NCBI GenBank assembly: GCA_040879985.1 | Contig: JBBDJH010000009.1 | Span: 54,501-118,500 of the forward strand | DNA from: VRUE01 sp040879985 | GTDB lineage: Bacteria > Actinomycetota > Thermoleophilia > Solirubrobacterales > 70-9 | Direction of reading: 5' to 3' | DNA: 64,000 bases | Shown here: positions 25,657-34,022 of the stretch, one piece after another | Layout: every line of letters begins with the position of its first letter | How positions within the stretch are numbered: position 1 is the stretch's first letter | Notes under the pieces: model-generated | Databases searched by the model: none | The model's input: the letters and a program-made list of their open reading frames with translations, nothing else | What the model was told of the DNA's origin: nothing | Made by a program: the position numbers and the translations under genes

Positions 25657-26727
25657 ATGCGGATCGTCTACGTGATCGGAACGCGGCCCAACTTCGTCAA
25701 GACGGCGCCGGTGATCGCGGCGCTGCGCGAGCGCCTGCCGGACGCCCGCCACACGATCGTCCACACCGGCCAGCACTACGACCGGGCGATGTCGGAGGTC
25801 TTCTTCGAGGAGCTCGGCGTGCCCGCGCCCGACCACATGCTCGAGGTCGGCTCGGCCAGCCACGCGGTGCAGACGGCGCGCACGATGGAGCGCCTCGAGC
25901 CGGTCCTGGAAGCGGAGGATCCCGACCTGACGATCGTCCCCGGCGACGTCAACTCGACCCTGGCCGCGGTGCTGACCGCGGCGAAGATGCAGATCCCGGT
26001 GGCCCACATCGAGTCCGGCCTGCGCAGCTTCGACCGCACGATGCCCGAGGAGGTCAACCGGATCGTCGCCGACGAGTTCTCCGAGTACCTCTTCCTGCAC
26101 AGCGACGAGGCGATCGAGAACCTGCGCGCCGAGGGGATCGGCGATGAACGCATGCACTTCGTCGGCAACACGATGATCGACACCCTGGTCGCGCTCGAAG
26201 GCCGCTTCCGGGCGGCGGGGTCGGCGGCGCGGCTCGGGGTCGAGCCCGGCGCCTACGCGCTCGTCACCCTGCACCGCCCCGCCCTCGTCGACGGCGAGCT
26301 GCTGGCCGAGACCGTGCGCCGCCTCGGCGAGCTCGCCGCCGAGATGCCGGTCGTCTTCCCGGTCCACCCGCGCACCCGCGTGAAGATGGAGGCGATCTCC
26401 GCCGAGCATCCCGGGCTGCTGCTCAGCGAGCCGCTCGGCTACGTCGACTTCCTCTCCCTGCTCGCCGACGCCGGCGCCGTGCTGACCGACTCCGGCGGGA
26501 TCCAGGAGGAGACGACCTACCTCGGCGTGCCCTGCTTCACCCTGCGCGACAACACCGAGCGCCCAGTGACGATCCGCGCCGGCACCAACACCCTGCTCGG
26601 CCTAGACCCGGCGGCGATCGCCACCATCCCTCAAGCTCTAACCGCGCAGCGCCGGGCAAAGCCCGAACCGCCGCCACTCTGGGACGGGAAGGCATCGGAG
26701 CGCATCGCCGACGTCCTCTCCCGGTAG
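25657..26727 (+). CDS. wecB: UDP-N-acetylglucosamine 2-epimerase (non-hydrolysing)
   Basis: WecB interconverts UDP-GlcNAc and UDP-ManNAc for surface polysaccharides. The ATG at 25657 gives MRIVYVIGTRPNFVK, the family start, and a 356-residue protein. HTGQHYDRAMS, PGDVNSTLA, HIESGLRSFD and TDSGGIQEETTYLG supply the UDP-binding and catalytic residues. It lies on the opposite strand between rpmI and infC, and ends only 11 bases from the end of infC. The last codons and TAG read CCGGTAGGGCCGGAACG, a string shared with the arm/core junction of inverted repeat copy 1. Confidence 0.94.
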   Translation: MRIVYVIGTRPNFVKTAPVIAALRERLPDARHTIVHTGQHYDRAMSEVFFEELGVPAPDHMLEVGSASHAVQTARTMERLEPVLEAEDPDLTIVPGDVNSTLAAVLTAAKMQIPVAHIESGLRSFDRTMPEEVNRIVADEFSEYLFLHSDEAIENLRAEGIGDERMHFVGNTMIDTLVALEGRFRAAGSAARLGVEPGAYALVTLHRPALVDGELLAETVRRLGELAAEMPVVFPVHPRTRVKMEAISAEHPGLLLSEPLGYVDFLSLLADAGAVLTDSGGIQEETTYLGVPCFTLRDNTERPVTIRAGTNTLLGLDPAAIATIPQALTAQRRAKPEPPPLWDGKASERIADVLSR

Positions 26728-26738
26728 GGCCGGAACGA

Positions 26739-27305
26739 CTACTCGTCGTCCTTACCGGCCTCTTTGCTGGGCGCCAGCATCATGCTCATGTTGCGCCCTT
26801 CCTGCAGCGGCGCCGACTCGATAACGGCCAGCCCGTCGAGGTCCTCGAAGAGGCGTTGTAACAGGTTCCTGCCGCGCTCCGGATGGGCCTGCTCGCGGCC
26901 GCGGAACATGATCGTGATCTTGACTTTGTTGCGCTGGTGCAGGAAGCGCTCGACGTGGCCCTTCTTGGTTTCGTAGTCGTGGTCGGCGATCTTCGGCCGC
27001 AGCTTGATCTCGCGCACGTTGACCTGGGTCTGGTGCTTACGGGCCTGCTTCTGCTTCTGCTCCTGCTCGTACTTGTACTTCGAGTAGTCGAGCAGGCGGG
27101 TGACCGGCGGTTTCGAGCCCGGCGCGACCTCGACCAGGTCGAGGTCGGCCTCCTGGGCGCGGCGCATCGCCTCGCCGATCTCGACGATGCCGAGCTGCTC
27201 GCCCTCGGCGCCGATCAGGCGCACCTTCGGAACGCGGATGCGCTCGTTGATGCGCGTCGTGTCGCGCTCCGGCGGTCGGCGATCGAACCTGCGCGGAACG
27301 GGCAC
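26739..27305 (-). CDS. infC: Translation initiation factor IF-3
   Basis: IF-3 binds the 30S subunit and checks the start codon and initiator tRNA. The 188-residue protein has the N-terminal domain with RINERIRVPKVRLIG and LVEVAPGSKPPV, a Lys/Gln-rich linker (YEQEQKQKQARK) and the C-terminal domain with EIKLRPKIADHDYETKKGH and ITIMFRGREQAHPERG. It lies downstream of thrS, the usual order. The rpmI-rplT pair that normally follows is separated by the opposite-strand wecB gene. Confidence 0.96.
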   Translation of the reverse strand: MPVPRRFDRRPPERDTTRINERIRVPKVRLIGAEGEQLGIVEIGEAMRRAQEADLDLVEVAPGSKPPVTRLLDYSKYKYEQEQKQKQARKHQTQVNVREIKLRPKIADHDYETKKGHVERFLHQRNKVKITIMFRGREQAHPERGRNLLQRLFEDLDGLAVIESAPLQEGRNMSMMLAPSKEAGKDDE

Positions 27306-27447
27306 TAGAAAGAGGTTAGGTGGAGCTTCAAGAGGACGAGGGATGCGGAGGCTGCCACGGGACGCTCAGCGGCGCGGTGTGTTTGGCATGCCTGCGAACA
27401 AGTGCCCGGAGTATAGGGACAGAGGCGCAACGGGGGTCGCCGGTCGC

Positions 27448-29382
27448 TCAAGCGGCCCGCTCGGCGCGGTGGACGAGGTCGGCGAAATCGGCGAGCTTCA
27501 TCGCGCCGAGCTCGCCCTCGGCGTGGGCCCGCACCGCCACCTCGCCGCTTTCCTCCTCGCGGTCGCCGACGACGAGCATGTACGGACTGCGCGCCAGTTC
27601 GGCGTCGCGGACCTTCTTGTTGATCGACTCCGAGCGGCGGTCGACCTCGACCCGCACGCCGAGCTCGCGCAGCCGCGCCGCGGTCGCGTCGCCGAACTCG
27701 ACGTGGCGGTCGGAGATCGGCAGCACTGTCGCCTGCACGGGCGCCAGCCAGACCGGGAAGCGGCCGCCGTGGTGCTCGATCAGGATCCCGGCAAAACGCT
27801 CCATCGAGCCGAGCAGGGCGCGGTGGATCATCACCGGCCGCTGCGGATCGTCGTTGCGATCGGTGTAGGTGAGGTCGAAGCGCTCCGGCATGAAGAAGTC
27901 GACCTGGCAGGTCCCGCACTGCCAGGAGCGGCCCAGCGCGTCGGTGATGTGGAAGTCGATCTTGGGGCCGTAGAAGGCGCCGTCGCCGGGGTTGAGCGTG
28001 TACTCGCGCCCGCTGCTGTCCAGGGCGCTGCGCAGAGCCTCCTCGGCCTGCTGCCACTGCTCCGCGGTGCCGATCGACTTCTCCGGCCGGGTCGAGAGCT
28101 CGATGTGCACGTCCTCGAAGCCGAAGCGGGCGTAGAGCTCGTCGATCGCCTCGCAGACGCCGGTCACCTCGTCGACGATCTGCTCCGGGGTGCAGTAGAT
28201 GTGGGCGTCGTCCTGGGTGAAGGCGCGCACGCGCAGCAGGCCGTGCAGGACGCCCTCGCGCTCGGCGCGGGAGACCTGGCCGAACTCGGCGACCCGCAGC
28301 GGCAGCTCGCGGTAGGAATGGCGGTCGGCGGCGAAGACCAGGCAGGCGCCGGGGCAGTTCATCGGCCGGATCGCGTACTGGCGCTCCTTGGACTCGGTGA
28401 AGTACATGTTCTCCTGGTAGTTGTCCCAGTGGCCCGAGCGGTGCCAGAGTTCGACGTCCATCAGGTGCGGCGTCTTGATCTCGACGTACTCGCGCTTGCG
28501 CAGCTGCTCCTGCACCTCGGCCTCGACCAGGCGCAGCAGGGTGGTGCCGTGGGCGAGCCAGAAGGGCATCCCGGGGGCCTCCTTGCGGAGCATGAAGAGG
28601 CCGAGCTCGGGACCGAGGCGGCGGTGGTCGCGGGCCTTCGCCTCCTCGATCCGCTCGAGGTGGCGGTTGAGGTCCTTCTTGGAGAAGAAGGCGGTGCCGT
28701 AGATCCGGGTCAGCATCGCGCGGCTCTCGTCGCCGCGCCAGTAGGCGCCGGCGAGCGAGCTCAGCTTGATCGCCGCGATCCGGCCGGTGCCGGGGCCGTG
28801 CGGCCCGCGGCAGAGGTCCTCGAAGGGGCCGTTGCGGTAGAGCGAGACGGTCTCCACGCCCTCGTCGCGGACGAGGTCCTCGATCAGCTCGACCTTGTAG
28901 TCCTGGCCCTGGGCGCGGAAGATCTCGATCGCCTCGGCGGGCGGGACGTCGCGGCGCTCGAACGCCTCGTCGGCCTCGATGTGCTTTTGCATCGCCGCCT
29001 CGATCCGCTCCAGGTCGTCCTCGTTGACCTTGACGTCGGGCGGGAACTCGAAGTCGTAGTAGAAGCCCTGCTCGATCGGCGGGCCGATCGTCACCTTGGT
29101 TCCCGGGTAGAGCTCGATCACCGCCTCGGCCATGACATGCGCCGCGTCGTGGCGGATCAGCTGCAGCGCCTCGGGGTCGCGATCGGTGAGGATCGCGATC
29201 TCGGCTTCGTCGGGCAGCGGTGCGCTGAGGTCGCGCAGCTCGCCGTCGACGCGGATCGCCAGCGCCGCCTTGGCCAGGCCGGGGCCGATCGCCGCCGCCG
29301 CGTCGGCGCCGGAAGCACCGTCGGGCAGCTCCAGCGGCTTGCCGTCGGGCAGCTTGGCGGTGATCTTGGTCGCGGCCTCCAT
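27448..29382 (-). CDS. thrS: Threonine-tRNA ligase
   Basis: ThrS charges tRNA-Thr. The product has an N-terminal TGS domain (KITAKLPDGKPLELPDG), the editing domain with HDAAHVMAEAV and the zinc-ligand region, the class II catalytic core with LRVRAFTQDDAHIYC and MIHRALLGSMERF, and the C-terminal anticodon-binding domain ending around VRAHAEGELG. The ATG at 29382 gives MEAATKITAK and is preferred; an ATG at 29391 is also possible. The longer frame to 29442 would pass through a palindromic hairpin and is unlikely to be translated. Confidence 0.95.
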   Translation of the reverse strand: MEAATKITAKLPDGKPLELPDGASGADAAAAIGPGLAKAALAIRVDGELRDLSAPLPDEAEIAILTDRDPEALQLIRHDAAHVMAEAVIELYPGTKVTIGPPIEQGFYYDFEFPPDVKVNEDDLERIEAAMQKHIEADEAFERRDVPPAEAIEIFRAQGQDYKVELIEDLVRDEGVETVSLYRNGPFEDLCRGPHGPGTGRIAAIKLSSLAGAYWRGDESRAMLTRIYGTAFFSKKDLNRHLERIEEAKARDHRRLGPELGLFMLRKEAPGMPFWLAHGTTLLRLVEAEVQEQLRKREYVEIKTPHLMDVELWHRSGHWDNYQENMYFTESKERQYAIRPMNCPGACLVFAADRHSYRELPLRVAEFGQVSRAEREGVLHGLLRVRAFTQDDAHIYCTPEQIVDEVTGVCEAIDELYARFGFEDVHIELSTRPEKSIGTAEQWQQAEEALRSALDSSGREYTLNPGDGAFYGPKIDFHITDALGRSWQCGTCQVDFFMPERFDLTYTDRNDDPQRPVMIHRALLGSMERFAGILIEHHGGRFPVWLAPVQATVLPISDRHVEFGDATAARLRELGVRVEVDRRSESINKKVRDAELARSPYMLVVGDREEESGEVAVRAHAEGELGAMKLADFADLVHRAERAA

Positions 29383-29419
29383 CGCCACCATGCTACGTGG
29401 GGCCATCGAGTCGTGGCTC

Positions 29420-29463
29420 GATCGCAGCTTTTTCGGGTCCATGACCCGGAAAAAGCTGCGATC
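29420..29463. repeat. Near-perfect 20-bp palindrome between thrS and the upstream gene
   Basis: The arms GATCGCAGCTTTTTCGGGTC and GACCCGGAAAAAGCTGCGATC (minus the extra G) pair across a 3-base loop. The right end touches the stop of the upstream membrane-protein gene. The order T-run, GC stem, A-run is the reverse of a standard terminator on either strand. It resembles the inner CTTTTTCC/GGAAAAAG stem of the inverted repeat at 4163. Confidence 0.75.
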
Positions 29464-31315
29464 AACGTGGTGCGCGCGCCTGACGTTCGGCGATCAGCGG
29501 GCAGGGGCTGGGACCGCCGCGGACGTCGCGGCGCTCCCAGACCGCGTAGGGGCCGGCACGGCGGCGCAGGGTTAGGCCGTCGAACGGGGCCACCGGCGGG
29601 CCGCTGGTCAGCACGAAGCGGATCCCGGCCGGCGGCCTGGGCCCGGCGGCGCTCTCGGCCTCGATGCAGACGTGGTTGCCGCGCAGCTCCCAGGCGATGT
29701 AGCGCTCGCCCTCTTCCTCCTCGAGCAGCGAGTCGGGCGCGAGGACGAGGGTCGGGCCCACGCTGAGCAGCGGTCGCAGGCCAGTCAGGTCGGGCGAGTA
29801 GGAGGTCGGTCCGACAGGGGCGTTGGCGAAGGCGAGCAACGAGCAGAGGCCTGCGGCGAGCAGGTAGATGAGGCTTCCGACCGCGGGTCCTGTCGTCGAG
29901 GGGGGGTCCGTCCCAGGGCTGGGTTTTCCGCCTGGTGACGACGAGTCACTCGGGGAGTGGGTGGGGCGGAAAACAGGACGCCGCCCTGGGACGGACCCCC
30001 CCTCGACGCCACCCGCGGAAGGGGCGGATGCACCTACTCGCCGTTGTGAAGCCAAGATGGAAAGGGACAGGAGCGGGGCGGCTATCTCCAGCGCCTTGGC
30101 GGCGGTGTATGGGGTACCGCCGATGCGAGCGGCTGCGTAGACGGCGACGACCGAGGCGAGGCCGGCGAGGATCGCCGCGTCGCGCCCCCGCCAGGCACGC
30201 CGGACTCCCAGCGCCAGCAACACGGCGGCGAATGCTGCGCCGATGTAGAAGGCGAACGCAGGCGCGGCGCCGTTGCCCGGCGCGAGGCGGAAGTCGCCCG
30301 ACGGCCAGATGCCCAGCGCGGTGAAGGGCGAGACCTGGCCGAAGAGGTTGCCGAGGCCGGGGCCGCTGGGGTCGAAGGTCTCGAACTGCTGGAAGTCGAT
30401 CATCCGGCCGAGCTCCGGTAGTGCGCCGACGGCGAACACCGTTAGTGCGAGCAGCAGGGGGCGCAATGGCAGCTCGCGGCGCAGGGCCAGCCAGATCACG
30501 GCGATCGGTCCGAGCCAGATCAGGCCCGGGAAGCTGTAGACGTACACCGAGCCGACGGCGATCAGGGCGGCCGGGACGAAGCGGAGCGGGAGGTCGCGCC
30601 AGCTGCGGGTGCTCTCGCGGAGGGCGAGAACGAAGGCGAGGACCAGCAGGGCCTGGATCGTCTCCTTGAAGGCGCCCTGGGCGAAGTAGGAGGCGACGAG
30701 GAACGGCAGGCCGACGAGCAGAGCGGCGGCGGTCCGGCGGGCGGGCGGGAGATCGGCGAATGCGGCGAGGGCGGTGAGCGGGGCGAGGATCGCGGCGGCG
30801 ATCGTCAGGCCGCTGAAGCCCTGGACCAAGCCGATGCCAAGACCCTTGCTCAGCGCGACGACGACCGCGTGCGGGCCGAGCGGATAGCCCTGGTTCGCGA
30901 GCTGCGAGGCCGAGCCTTCGGCGAGCCTGTCAGTCGCCAACAGGTGCTGCGACATGTCCGGGTTGAAACCGGTGCCGAGGATGCCGAAATGGCCCGCCGC
31001 GACGAAGGGGAGCGAGGCGGCGAGCAGCGCCGCGATCGCGACCGGGACGCCGGCGCGAAGCGCCTCCCCCCCGCCCTCGACCCGGTTGCGCAGGTAGATC
31101 GCCGCGACGGCGGCGAGAACGAGGACGACGAGCGCCGAGACCGCTCCATCGCCGGGCAGCCGCACGGTCGCCCAGCACACCGCGCAGACCGGGGAGAGGC
31201 CGATGGCGGGGGCGAGCCAGGACCAGCGTCGCACCCCGCAGAGCGCGATCGCCGCCTGCCCGATCGCGAGCGAGGCGCCGCAGACCGCCAAAACCGCCGC
31301 ATAGGTCCCGATCAC
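29462..31315 (-). CDS. Polytopic membrane protein, possibly GT-C-like
   Basis: This 617-residue protein has about a dozen hydrophobic helices from residue 1 to about 500 and a short hydrophilic C-terminal domain (starting near PDSLLEEEEGERY). An extracytoplasmic loop after the third or fourth helix has GTGFNPDMSQHLLATDRLAEG, reminiscent of lipid-linked sugar transferases, but no named family is certain. Residues about 433-478 are a low-complexity Pro/Ser/Gly stretch encoded by a long palindrome inserted between two membrane helices. The gene lies upstream of thrS in the same direction and 29 bases before a cupin gene's end. Confidence 0.75.
   Translation of the reverse strand: MIGTYAAVLAVCGASLAIGQAAIALCGVRRWSWLAPAIGLSPVCAVCWATVRLPGDGAVSALVVLVLAAVAAIYLRNRVEGGGEALRAGVPVAIAALLAASLPFVAAGHFGILGTGFNPDMSQHLLATDRLAEGSASQLANQGYPLGPHAVVVALSKGLGIGLVQGFSGLTIAAAILAPLTALAAFADLPPARRTAAALLVGLPFLVASYFAQGAFKETIQALLVLAFVLALRESTRSWRDLPLRFVPAALIAVGSVYVYSFPGLIWLGPIAVIWLALRRELPLRPLLLALTVFAVGALPELGRMIDFQQFETFDPSGPGLGNLFGQVSPFTALGIWPSGDFRLAPGNGAAPAFAFYIGAAFAAVLLALGVRRAWRGRDAAILAGLASVVAVYAAARIGGTPYTAAKALEIAAPLLSLSILASQRRVGASAPSAGGVEGGSVPGRRPVFRPTHSPSDSSSPGGKPSPGTDPPSTTGPAVGSLIYLLAAGLCSLLAFANAPVGPTSYSPDLTGLRPLLSVGPTLVLAPDSLLEEEEGERYIAWELRGNHVCIEAESAAGPRPPAGIRFVLTSGPPVAPFDGLTLRRRAGPYAVWERRDVRGGPSPCPLIAERQARAPR
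29881..30018. repeat. Palindromic element inserted in frame within a membrane-protein gene
   Basis: Left arm 29881-29932 and right arm 29965-30018 pair over about 50 bases with a few bulges; for example GGTCCGTCCCAGGG faces CCCTGGGACGGACC and GGTTTTCCGCC faces GGCGGAAAAC. About 32 bases of loop separate them. The insertion keeps the host frame open and adds roughly 46 residues of Pro/Ser/Gly-rich sequence. This pattern is like protein-coding palindromic elements known from other bacteria, but no family is assigned. Confidence 0.8.
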
Positions 31316-31344
31316 AAGACGGCCGAGCCTAGACCACCCCAGGC

Positions 31345-31791
31345 TCAGCCCGGAGGCGTGAACTCACCGCCGCCGAGCTCCGGCGGCAAGGCTCGCGGCC
31401 CCTCGGGATAGAGCAGACGCAATTGCTCGTCGCTCATCTCGAGCGTGTTCGCCGCCTCCGACGGGGCGCCGGCGACGAGCCACAGCGCCTCCGCCTCGGT
31501 GTCGTTGAAGATCTGGCGCACGGCATCGGGCGGGACCAGGAGCGCGTCGAGCGGCCCCAGCTCGAGCGACTCCTCGCCGACCCGGATCCTCCCCCGCCCC
31601 TCGAGCAAGACGTAGAGCTCCTCCTGACGCTGGTGCCGGTGCAAGGTCGAGGCCTGCCCAGGCCGCAACCGCCAGAGCCGCGCCCCCAGCCCCTCGGCCT
31701 CCAGCTGCTTGCCGAGGTCCGCATTGAGCACCCGCATCTGGTTCGACTCGCGCCAAAAGGCGTCTCCGGCACGCAACAGACGGTAGGCCAT
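31345..31791 (-). CDS. Cupin-domain protein
   Basis: This 148-residue protein is mostly a single cupin barrel. The first motif is visible in STLHRHQRQEELYVLLEGRG with the HxH...E metal-ligand pattern, and the second in VPPDAVRQIFN. The ATG at 31791 is preferred over 31830 because AAGGGGAG lies at the right distance upstream. Such proteins can be sugar isomerases, dioxygenase-like or purely binding proteins; no substrate is readable. It is divergent from the excalibur gene. Confidence 0.8.
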   Translation of the reverse strand: MAYRLLRAGDAFWRESNQMRVLNADLGKQLEAEGLGARLWRLRPGQASTLHRHQRQEELYVLLEGRGRIRVGEESLELGPLDALLVPPDAVRQIFNDTEAEALWLVAGAPSEAANTLEMSDEQLRLLYPEGPRALPPELGGGEFTPPG

Positions 31792-31890
31792 TTTCGCTCC
31801 CCTTCTCGGAATAAACGCGACAGTATGCAATGAATGTCTTGACTAGTGCTCTAGCTTTCTCGCAACGGTTAGAGCGAGGAAAGGGACACG

Positions 31891-32382
31891 ATGCAACACC
31901 GGAAGGTACTGCTGCCACTCGCGGTCGGGGCGTTCGCCCTGCTCGCCTACGCCCCCAGCGCCGCGGCGGCGGACCTGGACTGCTCCGACTTCGCCACGCA
32001 GGGCGAAGCACAGGAAAACCTTTTCCCAGGCGACCCCCATGGTCTCGACGGCGACAACGACGGTGTCGCTTGCGAGTCCCTGCCTGCCGGAGGCAACACC
32101 GGCAGTGCGCCACCCGCCGTTGTTGAGCCACCCCCACCGCCGAAGCTGAGTAAGCCGGCGGCCCGGCGGGCGGCGAAGCGCAAGGCCAGGCGTTTCGTTC
32201 GCAACCATCGGAACATCGATGGCCTCTGGTTCAAGGGCTGCTCGAGACGTTCGCGCCACAAGGTGGCCTGCCGCTTCGTCCTGCACGGCTCGGGTCGCAC
32301 GTCCTGCCGGCTGCGAGTCGTCGTGCGCGGCGAAGGCAACAGCCTGAGCGCGAGGATCGTGCAGGCGCGCTGCCGCGGGTGA
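31891..32382 (+). CDS. Secreted excalibur calcium-binding domain protein
   Basis: This 163-residue protein has a signal peptide (LLPLAVGAFALLAYAPSAAAA) followed by an excalibur domain: DLDCSDFATQGEAQ and DPHGLDGDNDGVACE, where the DxDxDG loop should bind calcium and the two Cys form a disulfide. After a Pro-rich linker comes a strongly basic region with four more Cys (for example FKGCSRRSRHKVACRF). A good ribosome site (GAGGAAAGG) precedes the ATG. It is probably a cell-envelope protein of unknown job. It converges on tRNA-Val. Confidence 0.85.
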   Translation: MQHRKVLLPLAVGAFALLAYAPSAAAADLDCSDFATQGEAQENLFPGDPHGLDGDNDGVACESLPAGGNTGSAPPAVVEPPPPPKLSKPAARRAAKRKARRFVRNHRNIDGLWFKGCSRRSRHKVACRFVLHGSGRTSCRLRVVVRGEGNSLSARIVQARCRG

Positions 32383-32388
32383 AGATGA

Positions 32389-32461
32389 TGGGCGCAACAG
32401 GGCTCGAACCTGTGACCTCCAGCTTGTCGAGCTGGCGCTCTCCCAACTGAGCTATGCGCCC
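32389..32461 (-). tRNA. tRNA-Val (anticodon GAC)
   Basis: The minus strand folds as a 73-base cloverleaf: acceptor GGGCGCA with TGCGCCC, a D arm GCTCAGTTGGGAGAGC, an anticodon arm CCAGC-TCGACAA-GCTGG with GAC at positions 34-36, and a T arm ACAGG-TTCGAGC-CCTGT. The discriminator is A and no CCA is encoded. Confidence 0.97.
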
Positions 32462-32620
32462 CAGCGGGATCCTGAATCTAGCAGCGGGACGAAGCGACCG
32501 TAGTGCAACTTTCCAAGCTACGCGGTGTTTCTTCAATAGCAGTCGGCAGGGAAAGTGCCAGGACTTTAGGACCGACGAGCCAGCGACACAGAGCTCTCTG
32601 GTGGTACGTCCTTCGGAACG

Positions 32621-32648
32621 AAAAGGGCCCCGAGATGGGGCCCTTTTT
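32621..32648. terminator. Bidirectional Rho-independent terminator
   Basis: AAAAGGGCCCCGAGATGGGGCCCTTTTT is a 7-base GC stem with a short loop flanked by an A-run and a T-run, so it can act in both directions. On the minus strand it lies 20 bases past the stop of the coiled-coil membrane protein at 32668. Confidence 0.9.
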
Positions 32649-32667
32649 CGTGGCGCTCGCTCGCCGG

Positions 32668-33171
32668 TCAGCCGCCTTCGCGTAGCGTGCGGCGGATGTC
32701 GGAGATCGCTTCGCTCTGACTCTCCAGGCTTTCGCGCATCTGGTTCTGCTGGCTGCGCAGGCTGCTGACTTCGCCCTGCAGGGTCGAAACCTGGGAGCGC
32801 AGTTCGGCCGTCGTTTCCTGCGACCTTTCGGCCTCGTTTTCCGCCTCCCGCGCCCGCGCGCCGGCCGATCCGGTCTGCTGGTCGACCGAGGAGCGAATCT
32901 GCTCGATCTGCCGCTGCGTCTCCTGACGCACCTGCCTCGCGACCTGTTCGTCATCGCTGCCCTGATCGCGCGCGTCAAGAGCCAGGAAGATCGCCACCAC
33001 GGCCGCGACGAGCGCAAGGAAGGCTGCGACCTCCGCCACCCCGATCCGCCGGTCGCGAACCGGCTCGTAATCCGGCGGCGGCACGTAGCCAGGGTCCCGC
33101 TGGGGGTAGCCAGGTTGTCCCGGTTGCCCGGGTTGCCCCGGCGGCGGTCGGTTGTAAGGCCCACCCTCCAT
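32668..33171 (-). CDS. Membrane-anchored coiled-coil protein with Pro/Gly-rich N terminus
   Basis: This 167-residue protein starts with a Gly/Pro/Tyr/Gln-rich segment (GQPGQPGQPGYPQRDPGY), then one membrane helix (VAAFLALVAAVVAIFLAL, about residues 46-63), then a continuous coiled coil to the end rich in Gln, Glu, Arg and Ser. No family name is evident. Such layouts are common for envelope scaffolds of actinobacteria. It is divergent from the small gene at 33188 and ends at a clear terminator. Confidence 0.72.
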   Translation of the reverse strand: MEGGPYNRPPPGQPGQPGQPGYPQRDPGYVPPPDYEPVRDRRIGVAEVAAFLALVAAVVAIFLALDARDQGSDDEQVARQVRQETQRQIEQIRSSVDQQTGSAGARAREAENEAERSQETTAELRSQVSTLQGEVSSLRSQQNQMRESLESQSEAISDIRRTLREGG

Positions 33172-33187
33172 GCTAGAAGGACCCTAT

Positions 33188-33424
33188 ATGGCGGAGCAGG
33201 TGCCCGCAGTTAGCAACGTGCTCGCCACGATCGAGCGAGGCGACTGGCTGCGCCTCGAGCGCCTGCTCGCCCCAGACGTCCACTGGACGACTGCGCTGGA
33301 GGAGCATCTGCACGGTCCCGCGGAGGTGATCGCCCTCCTCTCGACCGACCCTCCCCCAGCCCCTCCGGCCTTCCACGAACTGCACGACGGCCTGATCGTC
33401 CGCTGGATCGACACCCCCGGCTGA
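33188..33424 (+). CDS. Small SnoaL/NTF2-like protein
   Basis: This 78-residue product starts at the ATG at 33188, preceded by GAAGGACC. It contains VLATIERGDWLRLERLLAPDVHW, the usual first part of a SnoaL-like (nuclear-transport-factor-2 fold) domain, and HGPAEVIALL. It is shorter than the roughly 110-130 residues of full domains, so it may be a minimal or truncated member. Function unknown. Confidence 0.65.
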   Translation: MAEQVPAVSNVLATIERGDWLRLERLLAPDVHWTTALEEHLHGPAEVIALLSTDPPPAPPAFHELHDGLIVRWIDTPG

Positions 33425-33599
33425 CGCTTTGCAGGTACGTTTACACGGAGCGCAAAGGGCTTGTCCAGGCGGTTCCGCGAAACCGTGCCACCGTCAGGGG
33501 CGAGATGACGCTAGGTCGTCGACGCTGCCGATCCCCCAGCGGACGCCGGGACCCCCTTCTATCGTCGCAGCCAGGCCCCCACACGACCGCTAGCCGGGA

Positions 33600-34022
33600 C
33601 TACTTCGTCTCGATGAGACGAACGGGGAGACCGGTGCCGGCCGCGTTGCGGGCAAGGGGGCCGTCCAAGGTCAGCAGATCTGCTCCCAGCTCTTGGGCCA
33701 GAGCGACGTAGGAGGCGTCGTAGGCGCTCTCGCGGCGCAGCTTGCGCGCGATTTCGATTGCCGTGGGTCCGTCATCGAGGTCGTGGAGCAGAATCGGCAT
33801 CGCAGCGATTTCGTGCCAGGCGCGGTGAGCGTCATCGGATTCAAGCTCGCCGGCAACGACCTTCCGCGTCAGCGCGTTCGCGACCTCGTATCTGAACAGG
33901 GACGGGGCATGGAGAACCTCGCCGGCTTCGGCCAGCTCTTCCATCTTGCGAGCAACGGCCGGAGCGCGGTCGTCTTTGGTGACCAGCGCGACGACGACGT
34001 TCGAGTCGAGTATTACTGTCAA
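33600..34022 (-). CDS. PIN-domain toxin, VapC-like
   Basis: This 140-residue PIN-domain protein should be an RNase. Conserved acids are seen in VILDSNVVVALV (Asp6), FRYEVANALTRK (Glu) and AYDASYVALAQELGADLLTLDGPLA (two Asp). It overlaps its presumed antitoxin gene by 4 bases, antitoxin first, as in type II VapBC pairs. The target RNA is unknown. Confidence 0.88.
   Translation of the reverse strand: MTVILDSNVVVALVTKDDRAPAVARKMEELAEAGEVLHAPSLFRYEVANALTRKVVAGELESDDAHRAWHEIAAMPILLHDLDDGPTAIEIARKLRRESAYDASYVALAQELGADLLTLDGPLARNAAGTGLPVRLIETK

Noticed and set aside
25387..26409. A long N-terminal extension of L20
   Set aside because: L20 has a fixed size, and the coupled GTG at 25386 gives the standard N terminus. 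The extension is antisense to wecB.
29420..29463. A Rho-independent terminator for the membrane-protein gene
   Set aside because: The T-run precedes and the A-run follows the stem on both strands, the wrong order for termination.
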